Below the pieces are notes generated by a model, which had not been told where the DNA came from, searched no databases, and was given only the letters and a program-made list of their open reading frames with translations. A stretch of 64,000 bases of DNA from Trichoplax sp. H2. Taxonomy: Eukaryota > Placozoa > Uniplacotomia > Trichoplacea. The translations under genes were made by a program, and so were the position numbers. Positions 61,701 to 64,000 of the stretch are shown here, piece by piece (position 1 is the stretch's first letter; every line of letters starts with the position of its first letter). The stretch is from NCBI GenBank assembly GCA_003344405.1, contig NOWV01000115.1, forward strand, positions 1 to 64,000, read 5' to 3'.

Positions 61701-64000
61701 TCGGTTTATCGTCGTATTGATTAAATCTACCCTTTGATTATAATATAGAGTTATCAATCAAAGCTTGGCATATCGTTAGATTTTATCCTCAATCAATCAC
61801 GTAGTAAAGTTATATAGAACTGTTACGACCTAGTTTGTCCCTTAGAGAATTGGTATAAAAAATATTAATCGAATGTATTACTTTGAACGTTTTCATATTT
61901 GTTAATAATACTAGTTTTAAAGGCATAATTTCAGACAGGTATTTGCTGCTAATTATCTTACAATAAATATCTTGCAGCTGATATTCAGTTTTCGGCACTT
62001 TCCATTATACGATTGGCTTGCGTGGCCTTTGTATGCTAATGAGAATGACTGCATGAAATTGATCATAACAAGACGATCTTGTGGTAATATAATCGGTAAC
62101 TACGTCTGAGGGTATGGTATAAAAGTGAGCTTAAATAACCGCTAGAAAATTCCAATAACCAAAGTTAAAGCATATAATATAAATTGTTTAGAATGAATTT
62201 ATGGGGCTATTTATTTACCTGATTCTTTCCAAAGACTAAAGTGACTGTTAAGAATTTTCGTGCATCTAAACAGTTACTCAACTAGGCTATTTCTTTTTTC
62301 TTTTTTTTATTTGAATTCTTGATAATATAATAATTTACACTCTTCTATTAAGATGTGATCATAAATTGAATTTGATCTCAAACAATCATACAATAAGCTC
62401 GCGAATAGATAAAAATTAAGATCGGAAAGTTGCTTAAATAAGGTTAGCTTATTTATTCCTTTCCGATGATCAGATCGATAGAAAAAAATGTTCGATGTTT
62501 ATTAGAAATTCAATCTATAAAGTCTATATAATGTTCTAGATATTTCAGAGTAATATTATAATTGAAATGGACTTGTCTTACTAGATTAACATATATTAAG
62601 TTATACTTAAGATATGCTGTTACAAAATGTATACCTAGTTTAAAAATGGATAATCCCATTATGTGATTTGGTTATGTACAATTTTACATCAAAGGAACTA
62701 AGCCCTGCCGATTAATTTTCATCACTAGATGAGTTATATGTACCCTATAATTAGATGTCAGTAGTATCAAACTTATTGCATAGAATTTATTACGCTGAAC
62801 TCTGCAGTAAGATGGTAAACTAGTTTTCTATTATGTAAAAATTAGACTACGCTTAGGAATAACTTTGTTTTGGATAGATAGCGAAGGAGATCTAATAATT
62901 ATACTAGCGCATACGTTAAAAATAAAAATTAACTTCAATTAAACGGCAAGATTTATTTTTTAATTCTTTTGATGTGATTTAGATAGCATATGATTCTAAG
63001 ATCATTATTTGGAGAGTAATTTCAGCGATGATTTATATTTGCATAGATTCTGTACTATGATATATCATGACTTACTACAGTAAACTAATTATTTTATTAC
63101 TGTATTTTATTTATTAAAGAAGAAGAATAATTAGCGCTGCTGATGATCTTATTTATTTCTTGACGACATAAAAAAAAGCTTACAGTCAATCGGTAGTATT
63201 TCATCACAACGAAATGATTATATGATGTTGAGCTATGATAAATAAATGATCTGACAGTCATAAATTTATTGGAATATGTTTAGTAAAGATTATCTAAGGC
63301 TACCTTTATCGTAATATGGATTTTTGTCAGTCTTTGACGTAAATTATTCTCAGAAAATGAAAGATTCTATCTTAAAATTTACTGAATATAGTCATTAAAT
63401 AGAAATTAACAATAGTTCTCAGAAACTTATACGCTTTCGAAATCGCATATAATTCTGTCAATTGACATTAACGCATCACTGATATATATGCTCTACATTC
63501 AGCATTCATGAAATGACAAGCTTATAATTCTTGCATTCAACGTCTAAATCTCATTATATTACGACATATTGCTAACTATTGTAATCGCTGTTGCTTACTT
63601 TATTTAATACGAGTAGCATCACTTTACTATCATTTTTAAATTTACCGGATATGATACGAATTTATTAAAATGATATACTGATTCGAAGGATTTCTATGTT
63701 AAATTTTTACTTTTCTTCCTTTACGTAATCATGAGAATTACTGATATTGTTCTCATTAATCATCACCTTTACATTTATGTTCTATTATTCGATAGTGTAT
63801 TATCTCACATTACTTCAAATTTAATTGTGAAAATGTTTTCATTATTGGCATAAAGTAATCTTTAGTAACTACGAATCTCTTAACATTTTGAGCATAGACA
63901 ATATGTCATTAATTTGATCTTATCTGTTCATCCTAAAAAAGAACATTCAGTGTTAACATGATTTCAGTAAAAATGATCAGATCTACGTTAAAAATTCTGT
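58706..64000. other. Downstream of RINT1, no gene seen
   Basis: AT-rich to the end of the window. The open frames at 61360-61557 (+) and 61810-61998 (-) are short, without recognisable motifs or partner exons. An exon of a gene starting outside the window could be hidden here. Confidence 0.45.

Noticed and set aside
1-64000. tRNA genes, CRISPR arrays, bacterial insertion sequences
   Set aside because: No B-box-like ggttcgaatcc or its complement in a cloverleaf context, no spaced identical repeats of CRISPR form, and no transposase-like frame were found by eye.

Overview
This window looks like a nuclear contig from an early-branching animal, most probably a placozoan (Trichoplax-like). The DNA is strongly AT-rich. 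Genes have short GT-AG introns mixed with intronless G-protein-coupled receptors and large tetratricopeptide (TPR) proteins. Two orthologues are clear: the SUMO-conjugating enzyme UBC9/UBE2I and the Golgi-ER tethering protein RINT1. There are no operons, Shine-Dalgarno sites or other bacterial features. The organism call is inference; the animal gene content is read directly from translated exons.

Layout. At 0.65-1.9 kb are the last four exons of an ABCA-type transporter (+) whose body lies before the window. From 1.9 to 13.1 kb there is no supportable gene, only an assembly gap at 5,082-5,101 flanked by a 284-bp near-identical duplication. An intronless rhodopsin-like receptor with a very long glutamine-rich third loop is at 13.1-14.6 kb (+). 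Two TPR-array paralogues on the minus strand follow at 17.0-19.1 kb and 24.1-26.3 kb; the second probably continues into two small 3' exons. Two perfect or near-perfect inverted repeats sit at 29.8-30.0 kb. A dense cluster of GTAC/TACAGTAC motifs at 30.7-31.3 kb lies just upstream of a nine-exon gene (31.5-38.1 kb, +). I assembled that gene by splice phase: it encodes a signal peptide, two CUB domains, one membrane span and a PPxY-bearing tail. At 39.4-42.35 kb (+) is a heavily decayed TPR array with a surviving ~126-bp period. A second intronless receptor is at 46.8-47.9 kb (+). UBE2I (seven exons, -) and RINT1 (thirteen exons, +) are divergently transcribed at 50.6-58.7 kb. Their shared 2.1-kb upstream region carries the second set of GTAC/TACAGTAC clusters. 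From 58.7 to 64 kb I see nothing supportable.

How the genes relate. UBE2I and RINT1 are housekeeping genes arranged head to head. The two receptors, the CUB receptor and the TPR genes belong to families that expand lineage-specifically in simple animals. Both receptors carry glutamine in place of the arginine of the DRY motif. The least explained signal is the GTAC-rich islands, which in this window occur as dense clusters only upstream of the spliced genes CUB receptor and UBE2I/RINT1.
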